Source of the DNA: Chinchilla lanigera
Lineage: Eukaryota; Chordata; Mammalia; Rodentia; Chinchillidae
Length of the DNA: 64,000 nt
Reading direction: 5' to 3'
Assembly: GCF_000276665.1 (NCBI RefSeq)
Contig: NW_004955466.1
Span: 12,018,351-12,082,350, forward strand
How positions within the stretch are numbered: the stretch's first letter is position 1; every line of letters begins with the position of its first letter. Both the position numbers and the translations under genes were made by a program. Below the pieces are notes generated by a model. The model was not told where the DNA came from. It did not search any database and saw nothing but the letters and a program-made list of their open reading frames with translations. Positions 1 through 12,400 of this stretch are shown in pieces.

Positions 1-450
1 GGGCGGGCTGCCCGCCGCGCGCGTCCCGCTGTCCCCCGCGGGGTCTCCCGGCCGCGCGAGGTGCCGTCCCTCCCCGCGGGCGTTTGTTTACTTTCTCCCT
101 CGGATCGCACCCCGCTGTTGACGGACTCTGTGCTTTCTCCTCCCACCCGCGGTTCTAGCGACAGAGAGGAGAACTCGTGGAGCTGGAGCCCCACAGATCC
201 CCGGTGAAAATGAAGGTAAGTGGAGACCAAGTCCGCCGAGCCTCCTTCCCCGGACGTGCCCATCTCGAGCCCGCTGCCGCGGAACGGATTGTCATCTTTT
301 TGTTACTCGGAATTGATTTCGGTACAGCGGTGCTTTCAGAAAACGAGGACAAGTGAATGGGCCGGGAATCCTGTGTCTGAGCGCAGCTACCTCAGCCCGC
401 GGTAGCAGCGAGCACTTCGGAGAGGCTGGGGCAGCCTCTCCGCTCCTGTG
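1..450 (+). promoter_or_regulatory. ARID4A: CpG-rich promoter region, 5'UTR and start of intron 1 of ARID4A
   Basis: The first ~450 bases are strongly GC- and CpG-rich, unlike the AT-rich intron that follows, and surround the first coding exon. This is the usual CpG-island promoter of a housekeeping chromatin gene. No TATA box is evident. The transcription start cannot be placed; the 5'UTR ends at 209. The island may extend upstream of the window. Confidence 0.75.
210..215 (+). CDS. ARID4A: ARID4A coding exon 1 (Met-Lys)
   Basis: Only two codons (ATG AAG) precede the donor gtaagt at 216. The start has A at -3 (gtgaaaATGa), a good Kozak context. The codons join in phase 0 to exon 2 and match the MK start of the ARID4A family. 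Confidence 0.93.
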
Positions 451-3400
451 CATTAGGCTAGTATTTTTAAACACTTCCTGTGTTGGCTGCAACCTTTGCA
501 GAAGTAAAGCTTTAGTCCTGCTGTGGTTCTTTGGGGGATTTTTTTGAACTTTTTTCTTCGCCATTGTCAATTCCATTTTCTTAGAGAAAGAATATGTAGA
601 TTGAGTAAAGGAGATAGTAGGGACAAAGCAGACATTTATGATTATAGTTTTTGAGTAGGTGAACTCTAATAATACCTAGTTTTAATTCATTCTTTGCAGT
701 ACTTTAAAATATGTTCGTTTATCCAAGATATTTGTATATTCTTAAGATACCTAATGTTGCAAACATCCCCGTGTGACTGTTCAAAAGGAAGAGAAAGGAA
801 GTTCTAAGTGCGTGGCCATTGAATGTTTCTGGCCAATACTTGGCAAACACACTCTTCTTCCATTTGCATGCTTCCTCTGCACTGACTTTCAAGGGTCCCT
901 GAGCTGTTTTTTACTGTTTGTTTCAGTATGTTAAGCTCTAAAATATAGCATTTTCCCCCAAGTTTCTCTTGCCTTCCTATTGTTCTTGAAGTACACTTGA
1001 GAAAACCTACTGGAAAATAAACCATTGTCTTGTACTTAAAAATGGATAGCAAAAGTATACACTGTTACCTTTGCACTTGGTAATGTTAAGTTGCACTTGT
1101 GAGTACATGTAACTTTCAAAAAAACCAGATACAGTGACAGCGAGATGGCAGCCATCCTGTTACTGTTAAGATTAAAATGAATGGCAGAAAGAAATTTCTC
1201 CTTACTTTCAATGTACTGTTGTGCTGCGGGCCATTTGCTGAAAATAGGCTTTTCTTGGTAGAGCTGTTCTGACTAAGTGGCTGTAGTGTCGAGCCATCAT
1301 TTCGTATTAGCATTCTTCAGCTGAATTTGCAGCTTTTAGCTAGTAAATTTTCCCAAAAAGCTGACTTAGTGTGTTCTCTTCAAAATAAACTGTATGCAAA
1401 ATGTAATTTTGATGAGATCCATCAAACAATTATGTATTGTTAGTATTTTAAAGAGCAGTATCCTTTAATTTAAATCAATTATCAAGATGCTATAAATCAA
1501 GTTCTATGATATATAATTGGATATTTTTCTACTCTTTTCATTTCTTAGATAAATTGTAGAGTTTTTAAAAACATTTTATATCTAGAAAAAATGTTACTAT
1601 ATTTTTTCGTAAGTCCCAATTATAATTTTAAAGCATTTTATGGTATAAGGCAATCAGTATATTCATCAAGTCTTGTTTTTCAAATTATCAATGACATCAA
1701 TAAGTAGATAATATTAATGTCCTAATGACTTAACGTGGAAGGTTTTACTGCTGCTTGAGGCTGGGTAGGGGAGAAGCTGCTGGAGATCACAGTTGCTGTC
1801 CTGTTCTGTCATGTCCTGCCCTCTTCCCAGGCGGCCGACGAGCCTGCCTACCTGACTGTGGGCACGGACGTCAGTGCCAAGTACCGAGGCGCCTTCTGTG
1901 AGGCGAAGATCAAGACTGTGAAAAGACTGGTGAAGGTTAAGGTAACAAATATGTTTTCATTTCTTTCCTTAATACAACAGTTTTATTAACTAGTTGAAGG
2001 GAGTGGAGTTTTAGTAAGGGGAGACTCCAAGTCACTTTTTTTTATGAATCAGTACTGTGTGAAAGAATTAACATATACTAAACTTAAAGGAAAAGTACAT
2101 TAAAAATTGAAAAAGAAAAAAAAATGAAAGAGAAACAACCAAATGAGAAATTACTCCAAAATGCTCGTTTCGCAGTTTCATGGTCATGATACTGCCTCAT
2201 TAGGCCCCTTCCTGTTTGTGGTTGAATACTTACTTAGGCTATTAGCTGTTTTCTGCCTATTCATAATGCCCAGGTAGACACAGTTTCAGTAATTAGGAAG
2301 AGCAATACACTGGGAACCATGTTTTGAAGACAGCAGTAAAAGTGGTTCAAGATTATTTTTAAGATCCTTTTATGAGCAGAAAAGTGAAAGTTAATATATT
2401 TCTGCACAGTATTTGAGAATACAGAAAACTCCAGATGGATTAATACCCAAGCTTACTTCTCAGAAATACTGATAACAATTTTTTTCCTTCCAGTAATTTT
2501 TTTCTATGTAAACGTGGATTTTAATAGTTTTGTTACTTAGGTAAAGAAAGCAACCTGTGCTTATATAAACATGTTAGAGCTACAAAACTCTTTTGACAGT
2601 ATAAACTGCGTAAGATTTGGTTACTAAGTATTTATTGGAATGTCTTTGACAATTTTAACTTCTTTTTTGGCTTTTTGGCTCTTTTATTTATTTATTTATT
2701 TTTTGGAACTGGGAATCAAAGTGAGAAACTTGAACTTCCCAGGCAGGTCCTGTGTCACTGAGCTATATCCCTGGCCCTCATTTATTCTATAAAGAATCAG
2801 TACAGTGATTATTTTTCATACTGAATTTGAATTTACTTATTTGGGTAACTGCCTTGTATATTTGGGAGGGTATGAAAGGAGAAAAGATACCTTTCAGGTA
2901 CCTGTTTGTACATGAACCAGTTACCATGTTTTTTCTGTCTTAAGGGCCAAAAAAGCTCTGGGTTCAAGTAGACCATAAAGTTTGGTATATTTTTTTTAAT
3001 ACTTGGGGACAATCAGAATATGTTAATGATAAAGAGGCAGTTCTAAACTTTCATAGTAATCACTCTAGATTGTAAATCTATAGTTTCTTCCTTCAGTAAA
3101 CAAGTATTAAATGCCTGTAACCTGCATAGACATTTGCTACCTGCTGGGGAAAGGGTAATAAGAGAGGGCTGCAGCCCCTCAAGGAGCTCACACTTAATGA
3201 AAGAGACAATGGATATAAATCCAAGACCATGTAATAACTGTTACAGCAGAAGTAACCACGGGGTACTTTGGAAGCATAGATTAATGACATCATTGTTACG
3301 GTGTCACTGTAAGTGTATTATTTTAAAAGCAACATGCCAATTACTGTGTAAAAATGTTTTTCAGGTACTCCTGAAACAGGATAATACAACACAATTGGTG

Positions 3401-6400
3401 CAAGATGACCAAGTCAAGGGTCCTTTAAGAGTAAGTGAAATAAATCAGTCACAAAAGGTTAAATATTGCAGTTTCTCTAATGAGAGACTCAAAACATGTG
3501 AAGTAGCCATGAAATAGGGAGGTGAACTCTGTAGGGGTCTGGGGAAGGGGTCTGAGGAAAGAAATAGAGTAGAAGAGGTGGGGGGGGTGATTAAGGTGAG
3601 ATGCACATGTGTGTCAGAGCTCCCAGCTGAACATACTCACTATGTGTCACAGACACACACCAATAAAAACATTCTAGCTGGGTGTGGTGGTGCACCCCTG
3701 TAATCCCAGCACTGAGGAAGTTGAGGCAGGAGGATCCCTGGGAGTTTGAGGCCAGCCTGAACTGTAGTGAGAGCTTGTCTCAAAAAGCAGCAACAACAAG
3801 ATTATAAGAATGATAGACTATACCGTTTAAAATCTAAAATAATGAATCACAGATTCATACTGTAATTGACTTTTACATTTGTACTAACTTAATTTTATCA
3901 GAATGTTTATCAAAGTAAAAATACAAATGTGATGTTTATGTAGTTAGTATAAATGATCTTACAACAATTATATCTTTAGCTTAAGAATATCAACAGTGTA
4001 CACCAGAGTACTTTAATATATTTAAATATGTTTTCAATTGCCTTTTGTTTTGAACTCTTGGACCGAATACCTTTTTTTCATTTTTACATTGTTGGCCTGT
4101 CTTGGGTGGTAGCTGCAAAGTTGTACAACCAGTAGCATGAGCTTTAATCTTTTTATCCTGATTTGCCAAGTAAACGATGCTCATCTTACAGCTCACTTTA
4201 ATGAATTCCTTATTATATTTTTCATCTACATCTGGCCATTTCAATCTTTCTCATGTCAGAGTTTCCATCCAGTTAAGATCTGATATACAGAGGTCTGAAA
4301 GCTGAAAGAAAGTCAGCTCTTCCATAGCTCTGCGTCCAGGTGAACCTTTATTTAAAACGTTCCTTAAAGCCAGGTGTGGTAGTGCACACCTGCCTGTAAT
4401 CCCAAAACTTGGGAGGCTGAGGCAGGAAGATTGTTGCAAGTTCGAGATCAGCCTGGGCTATAATGTGAACTCAAGGCCAGCCTGAAGGTGCATAGCAAGA
4501 CCCTGTCTCAAAAAGACAAAAAAAAAAAAAAAAGCTTCCTTAAATACAAATGCTGAATCCAGTATTAAATATTTCTATTAAAAAAAATGGAGTCTATTTT
4601 AGTTGTCTTAAGGTTTTGTAGTTGTTGTCTTTTTGAGACAGATTCTAGCTGTTTAGTTCAGATTGACGTTGAACCTGCTATGTAGCCCAGGTTGACCTCG
4701 CTCAGCAGACATCCTGCCTCACTCAGCCTCCTGAGTTCCGGGATTACATCATCACCATGCTCAGAGGTTTTAGAGTTCTTATGTTTAATTTGCTGGACAA
4801 CAGTGTGACTTAAGATTTAAAAGACTGGATTCCTACCCTGTGCGAATTATTTTACTTTCTCAAGCTACAATTTTCAATTTGTAAAATGTAGGTACCTTCC
4901 GCCATTATGCCAAAGTACTTGGTTGCTCAAATTACATGATGAAGAACTAAGCCCTATAAATGATGATGATCTAAGCCTGAATAGGGAAGAAATAGCTTAA
5001 CCTCGTTTTTCTTACCCAGTCGTAGTTGGTGGGAATGATTCAGTTTGTTTGTTTATATATGGTGAAGGCGTTTGGGGTTTGTGTTTTAGGTTGGAGCAAT
5101 TGTTGAAACAAGGACGCCTGACGGATCCTTTCAGGAAGCCGTTATCAGCAAGTTGACCGATGCCAGCTGGTACACTGTGGGTGAGTCGTTCCCTAATCGA
5201 ACACACAGATTGATCTGGAGGTTGCACGTGCCCCTGTTTTGTGGACACACTGAAGCATTGTGTTGGCAGAAAACCACACATTCTTTCCCTCAGCTCCCTG
5301 GCTAACTTGGCTAAAATTTTAAGGATGCCCTGATAGAAACAGAAATGGTTACCTTGCCCTCTGTGGTGATATGTGCCAATAATACCAGTGCTTGGGTGGC
5401 TGAGGCAGGAGGGTTGCTGTGAGTTGCAGAGCGAGATCCTCTTGCAAGGGGGAAAAGTTCAGACTGACATGACTCTTACAGTAACCTGGCCATTTGTGTC
5501 TGTTTCACCCAAAATGTACTTCTGTAAGAAAAGTCAGTGGGATCATAATCGAGCCTTCACGTCCTTTGGAATTGTGACTAAGATTGCACAGAGGCTTGAC
5601 TGCAGTCTCACGTGTTTTATACTAGCCACAGGTAGTATTGTTTGATAGTTATGTCCTAGTATGAGTGGTATGTATGGTGTTGTAATTTTTTGTCAAAGGA
5701 AAGGAATGGCCTGATAGGTTTACTTTTAGTGTACTTGATTTGTTGTTTGGAGTGGAAATCATTCATCACCTGTTGATGCTCAGAGATAAGAGGAACATAG
5801 TTTGGTTTGAAATCATACTTTCTATGTCTGCTCTGTGGCCCTTTTTTGTAGTAGCAGTCTCCTGTAACTGCTTTGTTCTACTCTTTTTTTTTTTTTTTTC
5901 CTGAGACCTAGGAGTTGTTGTTGGTTTCCAGTGGTACCATTATTGTCAGTTACATGTTTTTCATAATCTCAGTTGGTCGGCAAGTTATTAGAGATTATAA
6001 ATCTAAGCTTAATGTTAACCATTGGTAGAAATTAATCTGATTCTGCTGTATTAAGCAAGGCACTGCTTAAAATTACAGGAGTGAGCCAGGTGCAGTGGTG
6101 CACACCTGTAATCCCAGCACTCGGGAGGCTGAGGCAGGAAGATTGCTGCAAGTTCTATGTCAGCTTGGGCTACGTAGTGAGTTCTAGGCCAGCCTCAACT
6201 AGCCAGGCCAGGCCTACATAGCGAGACCAGTCTCAAAAATCCAAAATAAGAAAAAAAATTACTGGAGAGCATATGTGCAGAATCATGTGAAGCTAAATGA
6301 TATATATTCAAAAACTAAGGCTGCCTCGTATATGTTACTACCGAGGCACTTGTTTTATTTGTGAAGCTTTACTGATATCTTACTCGTGTTACTGGAGATG

Positions 6401-9400
6401 CAATGGCTTTCAAGTTTTCACATGCTGGATTTCTGTGTCCCAGAATAATTATTTAATGATGAATAATGATCTCCATTCTCCGTATGAGTGGCATTTTAGC
6501 ATTTCTGAAAGCCACTTGCTACTGAGTATTCTCTTCAGTGCTTCTCCATGGTGGATAATTACAGAAGAAATTGCATAATTCTTATTCTAAAAATACTTAC
6601 AGTCTAAGGTGTTTATAATTGAGGTATCATGCATTAGGGTATATAAAAATCAATTTGCTTGCTTTGAAAACTGAGCGTCTGAGGACCCAAACCTAAGTCA
6701 GTCTGGCTGGGGATGGGAAAAAGAAGCATTCTGGGCAGTTCTGATGTAAGTTGTACACACTTGGACCAACAGACTGCACATGGGGAACGAGGCTCGTTTG
6801 GGAGAAAATTTTAAAATAATAAAGGTCGGGGTAGGACTGGTGGTACATGCTTGTAATGCCAGCTACTTGGGAGGCCGAGGCAGGAGCACCACAAGTTCAG
6901 TGCTTTCTGGACAATTGAGTAAGATCCTGGCTTAACATACAGCACAAAGTGCTGGGGATGTAGTTCAGTGCTAGACTCTTGCCTCTCGTGGCTCTGGGTT
7001 CAGTGGTTAGAATGTCACACACACACAGAAAAAGTACAGAAAGAGGTGCAGCGTGGTGGCAGAAAGCTGTCCTAGTGTTCACGAAGCCCTGGATCAGTCC
7101 CAAAAAGATTAAATACTTTTATAATTATGTGCACAAAGGAGATCGTTCTGTTAAAATTTAAGACTTTTAGAGGCCCAGTCCACTTTGTATGCGCAGTGTC
7201 CCCCTCTGCCATCATGTTTATGACTTGATGGGTGTGGAGGGCAGGAGGAAGGAGCAGGGTAGAATGGGCTTCTTAATGACCAGTCAGTTCAGAAGGGTGG
7301 CAGAGACATGTGCGTTCTCTTACAGTTTGTGAATTTTTTATACTCTTCTTTTACTGAACACTGCTACTCACTTGGGTTTAATTTTTTTTTTTCTAGAACT
7401 TTTTTTTGTTTTGATCTCCTGGCAAAATATTCATGAGATCCCTACAGTTCTATTACTGTATTAAAAATAAAACAGAAAAGGATAACATATTGCCGATTTG
7501 GACCAAGTAATGGTTGTGATCATTAGTGATCCAAGGTTATATTTAGAGTTATTGATCTCAAATTTCTTATCTAATGAGGATATTTCTCCTCTGTTTAGCT
7601 GAATGTCCTGTTTAAAAAGCGATTATGGATCTATTATAATTTAGTTTTTAAAAATTTAAAATCTAATAACACCTTACCTGCCAGTGTCACACAGTGAATA
7701 GCCACGGCACACATTTTGTTTTGAGGTGTTAGAAATATTTTCCCTGTTATGCAGCAGTGCTGCAGTAGTTTATTGATTTGACAGGTTTTGTTTTGTTTTG
7801 TTTTGTTTTTTGTCTTTTTGAGACAGGGTCTTGCTACGCAGTTTAGGCTGGCCTTGAGCACACTTTGTAGCCCAGGTTGGTCTCAAACTCACAACAATCC
7901 TCCTGCTTCAGCCTTCCAAGTGCTGGGATTACAGGTGTGCACCACCACACCTGGCCGGCTGGTTTTGACAGTTTTGATTCTTGAATTCAGTTGTAATGTA
8001 TGGAACAGTTTCTCTCCAGTCATTTAAAAGGTGTTAAAATTGAGATAGGAATTAATATCTCCGTTTCAGTATTTCGATTAACACCTGCTAAATACAAACT
8101 GTTAGTAAGACATTTTGAACATATTCTTTTGGCTTTTTATATTATAAAAATAGCACAGTGTATTAGGAAAATGTGAAAGGAAAAACTATTGGCAATCCAC
8201 ATACATGATATTTAAAATTTTAACAGTAAAATCTGTTCTATCAATTATATTAATTTTTTGTTGTTGCTTTTGTTTAGTTTTGAGACAGAGTCCCTCCATC
8301 TAGTTTATTTTTTTATTTTTTATTTTTTATTTTTTTGGTTTTTCTCTGGTACCAGGAACCGAACTCACGACCTTGCGCTTGCCGGGCAGGCGCTTTGCCA
8401 CTGAGCTAAATCCCCAGCCCTGCTCCATCTAGTTTAGGCTGCCCTTGAACTTACTATGTAACCCAGACTGACTTCAAACTCATGGCAATCCTCTTGCCTC
8501 AGCCTCCTGAGTGCTGGAATTACAAGCATGTGCCACCACACTTAACTCTACATTAATATTTTTATAACAAGAAGTACTTTTAAGATTCAGACTTTGTGCC
8601 TTGTAGTTATTATTATGAACATTTGTTATATCTGATTTCATGGAAGTACTAATAAATAGAGTATTGTGCAGAAGAAATTTAGGTTAAGTTGGTAAATTAC
8701 CTGAATTTTGTAGGATGTGCCACAAGCTTATCTAACAAGGATAGATTTTCATTTACTCAGATCCTTTTATGACAAACGTTGTTACAATAAAAATCACAAA
8801 ATGTTTTCAAAACTAGGTGGCTAGTCTACTGACTAGAGAATCATTTAAGAAAACAATACTAAACATAAAAGAAATCTAATTTCTTCAATAGTAGGTTTAA
8901 AGACATTGTTTCCATAAGATTTAGTGTTCCTCTAATGTTAATTCCTTATTTTAGTGTTAGTTTCTTAAATTTCCAGATTGCTGGTTTCTGACCTATGCTA
9001 GATATCATGCAGCCCAGATGATTCTATCAGTTATGATCTGTTAGAGCTAAAGCAATCTTGGTGCTAAAGAAAGAACAAAGCAGGAGACATACTGCTGGCT
9101 TTAAAATAGTCTATAAAACTATGATCATTAAAACAGAATGGTTCTGGTGTAAAAATACTTACATGGACCACTGAGACAGAATAGAGAGCCTATCTAGAAA
9201 CACTAACTGACAATAGTAGAGACTTAAACCTAATGCTGAAAAGTGCCATGACATTCTCCTGGGCAGCGATTTTCTTTTTAATGACCTCAGAAGCACAGTG
9301 CTGTGGTTTGGGTGGTTTGTCCCTAAGCTCACCTGTGTTGAATGTGTGTGGTCCTAATGTAGGAACATGAAGTGTGGGGAACCTGTGCAATGTGGGGCCT

Positions 9401-12400
9401 GTAGGGAGGTGTTCAGGTCAGTGAGGGTGCTGCCTGCGCCCTGGGACAAAGGAGTGGGGCGTGGTGGCGCATGGCTGGAATCCAGCACTGTAGAAATCGG
9501 AGATAGGAGCATCACAGTTCCACCCGAGCTGGACAACTTAGTGACTTAGCAAGACCCTGTCTCAAATGATAGGTAGGTGGGTGGATGGATGGGTAGATGG
9601 ATAGGTGGATGGATGGATAGGTGGATGAGGGGATAGATGAATGGATGGATGGACGGATGGACAGACAAGACAGGACAGAACAGGACAGGACAGGGGATGG
9701 AGCTCAGGGCAAAACCCTGGCTTTAATCCTCAGTTTGGGGCATAAAGAAGAGATTAAGGCAGTTTTTATGGGACTCTGAGAGAGGGTCCCATAACTTTGT
9801 GTAACAGCAGATGTGGCTTCCTATCTCTCAGTGTGCTCGGTCTCACACATGCACCTGTCATGATACCACCTGATTAGGCCCTTAACCTGAGGCTGAACCT
9901 GAACTTGGACTCTCAGCCTCCAAAACCATAAGCTAAATAAATCTCAGCTGCAGATATTTTGTTATAATAAAGATACAGCTCAGTAGCATAAGCATCTGGT
10001 AAGCTCAAGGTCCTGAGTTCAATTTCTGGTACCCCCCTAAAATAAAATAATAATAATAATAATAAAGAAAATGAATAAACACTGTCAACAAAAGCAAAAA
10101 TAGACATGACTTTGTCAAAATAAAAAGCTGTACCACCAAGGACTCAGCGGTGACAAGATAACCTACCGAATGGAAGAAAATATTTGCAAACTATGCATTT
10201 GACAAGGAGTTAATATCCCAGATATGAAGAATTCAAACAGCTCAATAGCCAGGAAACAAACAAGCTGGTGGGAACCTCCAGCCCTGGGCCTGCTGTGGTT
10301 GGGGGTTGTCCCGGAGCCTCGTGTGGGAGAGGCTTGGCTCACAGCCTGCGACATTGCTCTGGGTGTGGCCAGGAAAACCCTTTAAAGTTGGGGCCCTGCA
10401 GGAGGACTGGTCATTGGGGCCATGCTCTGGAAGGGGCATAGAGACCTCAGCCCCTTCTTCCTCAAATTCTGGCCATGAAGAGAATTTGGTTTTTCAGTGT
10501 GTTGCTGCCATGTGATTTGCTTCTGACCACAGGCGCAAAAGCTACAGGGCCATCTGATCCTGGGCTGAGATCCTGAAATGTGATTCAAAAGCAGACTTTC
10601 TCTCTGTATAAGTTGTTTATCTCAGGTATTGGTTACAGTAATAGGAAGCTAACGCAGAACCTAAATAGATATTTCTCAAGTGCGATGTGCAGATAAATGC
10701 CCGTGGGTTCAGTCAGGTACTGAATAGTCATTTTGGCCCTGATGGTGACTGATATAGGTGATGGTCTAATAAGATGGCAATGGAGCTGAACAGTTCCTGT
10801 TGCGTAGTGACTTCAGAGCTATTGCAGCACAAGGTGTTACTCACATGGTGTGGTGATGCTGGTATAAACACACCTACATGCTCACTGTCGTATAAAAGTA
10901 TAGCACATACACTCATGTAGGGCAGTGTTCCTCAAACCCCAGGTCTGTGCCCGTTAGGAACTGGGCTTCCCAACAGATGGAGCAGCAGGGGACAAGCAAG
11001 TAAAACTTCATCAGTATTGCGGCTGCTCCCTGTCACTCATGTGGCCATCTGAGTTCTGCCTCCTTCAGGTCAGCAGCGGCTCTGGATTCTCATAGGGGCA
11101 GGAGCCCTACTGTGTAAGCAAGGGATCTAGGTTGTGCGTTCCTTTTGGGGATGCACTGCCTGATGATCTGAGATGGAGCTGAGGAGGTGATGCTGGCACT
11201 GGGGAGTGGCTGCAGATGCAAATGAGCATTAGCAGAGAGCTTTGACTGCACGGAGATCACAGTAACTCATTTGCTTGCAGGCTCGGATCAAAACCCTGCC
11301 AGTGAGAGGCAAGTTACAGTTAAGCTGATCCGGTTGGCGCGCATGGTCTATCCATTACTTTATCACTCCTTTTCTCACCTGTTTCCTGTCCTGGGCACCT
11401 GGCTCAGTCACAGTTTGGGGAAGCTCAGAAGCTAACTCTGAAAGCGAGCAGCACTGGAGAGTATTTTTGAAAAGGGAGGAAGACCCAGTGGTAAGAGAGC
11501 AGAAGGCTGCCCACAAAAGGAAAGCGGCAAGATTCCTACTTAAATTATACATTCTTTGCAACCTGTGATATTGAAAATATTCTCCAGCCTGTTTTGTAGA
11601 ATATGTGGTGAGCAACTACCTGACATAGCCACAAAGACTTCACAACTGCTTTGCCACGTGGAGACCCAGAGTCCCTGTTAAAGCACATGCCTTTGGAGTT
11701 TTCCAAAGACACAAATGTGACCACTGAGGACAGAAGCAATCCTTGAAGGCCACCACTTCATCCAAGTGCACCAAAAGCGTTCTTAGTGGCTGACCTCATT
11801 GCTAAAGCTAAGAAGCCCTTTGCCGTTTTTGAAGAGCTGATCCTGCCACCTGCTCAGGACATCTGTCATGAACATTTAGGAAAGGCTGCATTGAAAAGGT
11901 GAAAGGTTCCTCTTTGGGCTGGCACCGTAACCAGACGGACTGCTGAAGCAGCAGACGATACTGAGGTGCAGTTACGGGAAAGCGTGGCGGGCAGTCCACA
12001 CTGACCATGCTGCCGGTGTTGGCAGCAGCAACAGTGCTTATTTTTCTGTGATTCATCTTCAGGAGGGTGTGCGCGAGGACTTGTGTGTGCTTTTGTTGCC
12101 AACCAACACTGCAGCTGCAGAAGCGTTCAAATACTGGAATTGTTGCATGTTAGGAATTGAGTTTGTCATTCTGGGTTAGTATGTGTGCGGTCAAGGTGGC
12201 TGCAGTAACTGGACAGATTTCTAGTGTCACTGCTTGGGTCAGAGGTCGCCTCTCATCGTGAGTCTGCTCACTGTGGGTGACATTGAGAAATGCCGGCTAG
12301 GCAAAAATGTGTCACCTCAACTTAACGTTTTTCAGGATGTGATTCAGATTATCAGCTGCATTAAAGTACACACTCTTTATTCACGTCTTCTTACAGCTCT

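Larger units (their letters stand above)
9301..10079 (+). mobile_element. MaLR-type LTR (MST/MLT-like) inserted in the L1
   Basis: Starts tgctgtggtttgggtgg and ends with the cagcctccaaaaccataagc / aaataaatctc segment typical of mammalian ERVL-MaLR LTRs. It breaks the L1 between 'gaagcacag' and 'caacaaaag'. It is itself carrying a B1-dID (9454-9740) and an ID (9969-10070). There are no coding regions. Confidence 0.7.

Noticed and set aside
3134..3517. 127-codon + strand open frame overlapping exon 3
   Set aside because: Only the 66-bp exon 3 inside it is supported. Flanks are intron.
9571..9693. Regular repeats resembling a CRISPR-like array
   Set aside because: Units of four to five bases with no spacers. 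It is a microsatellite in a mammalian intron.
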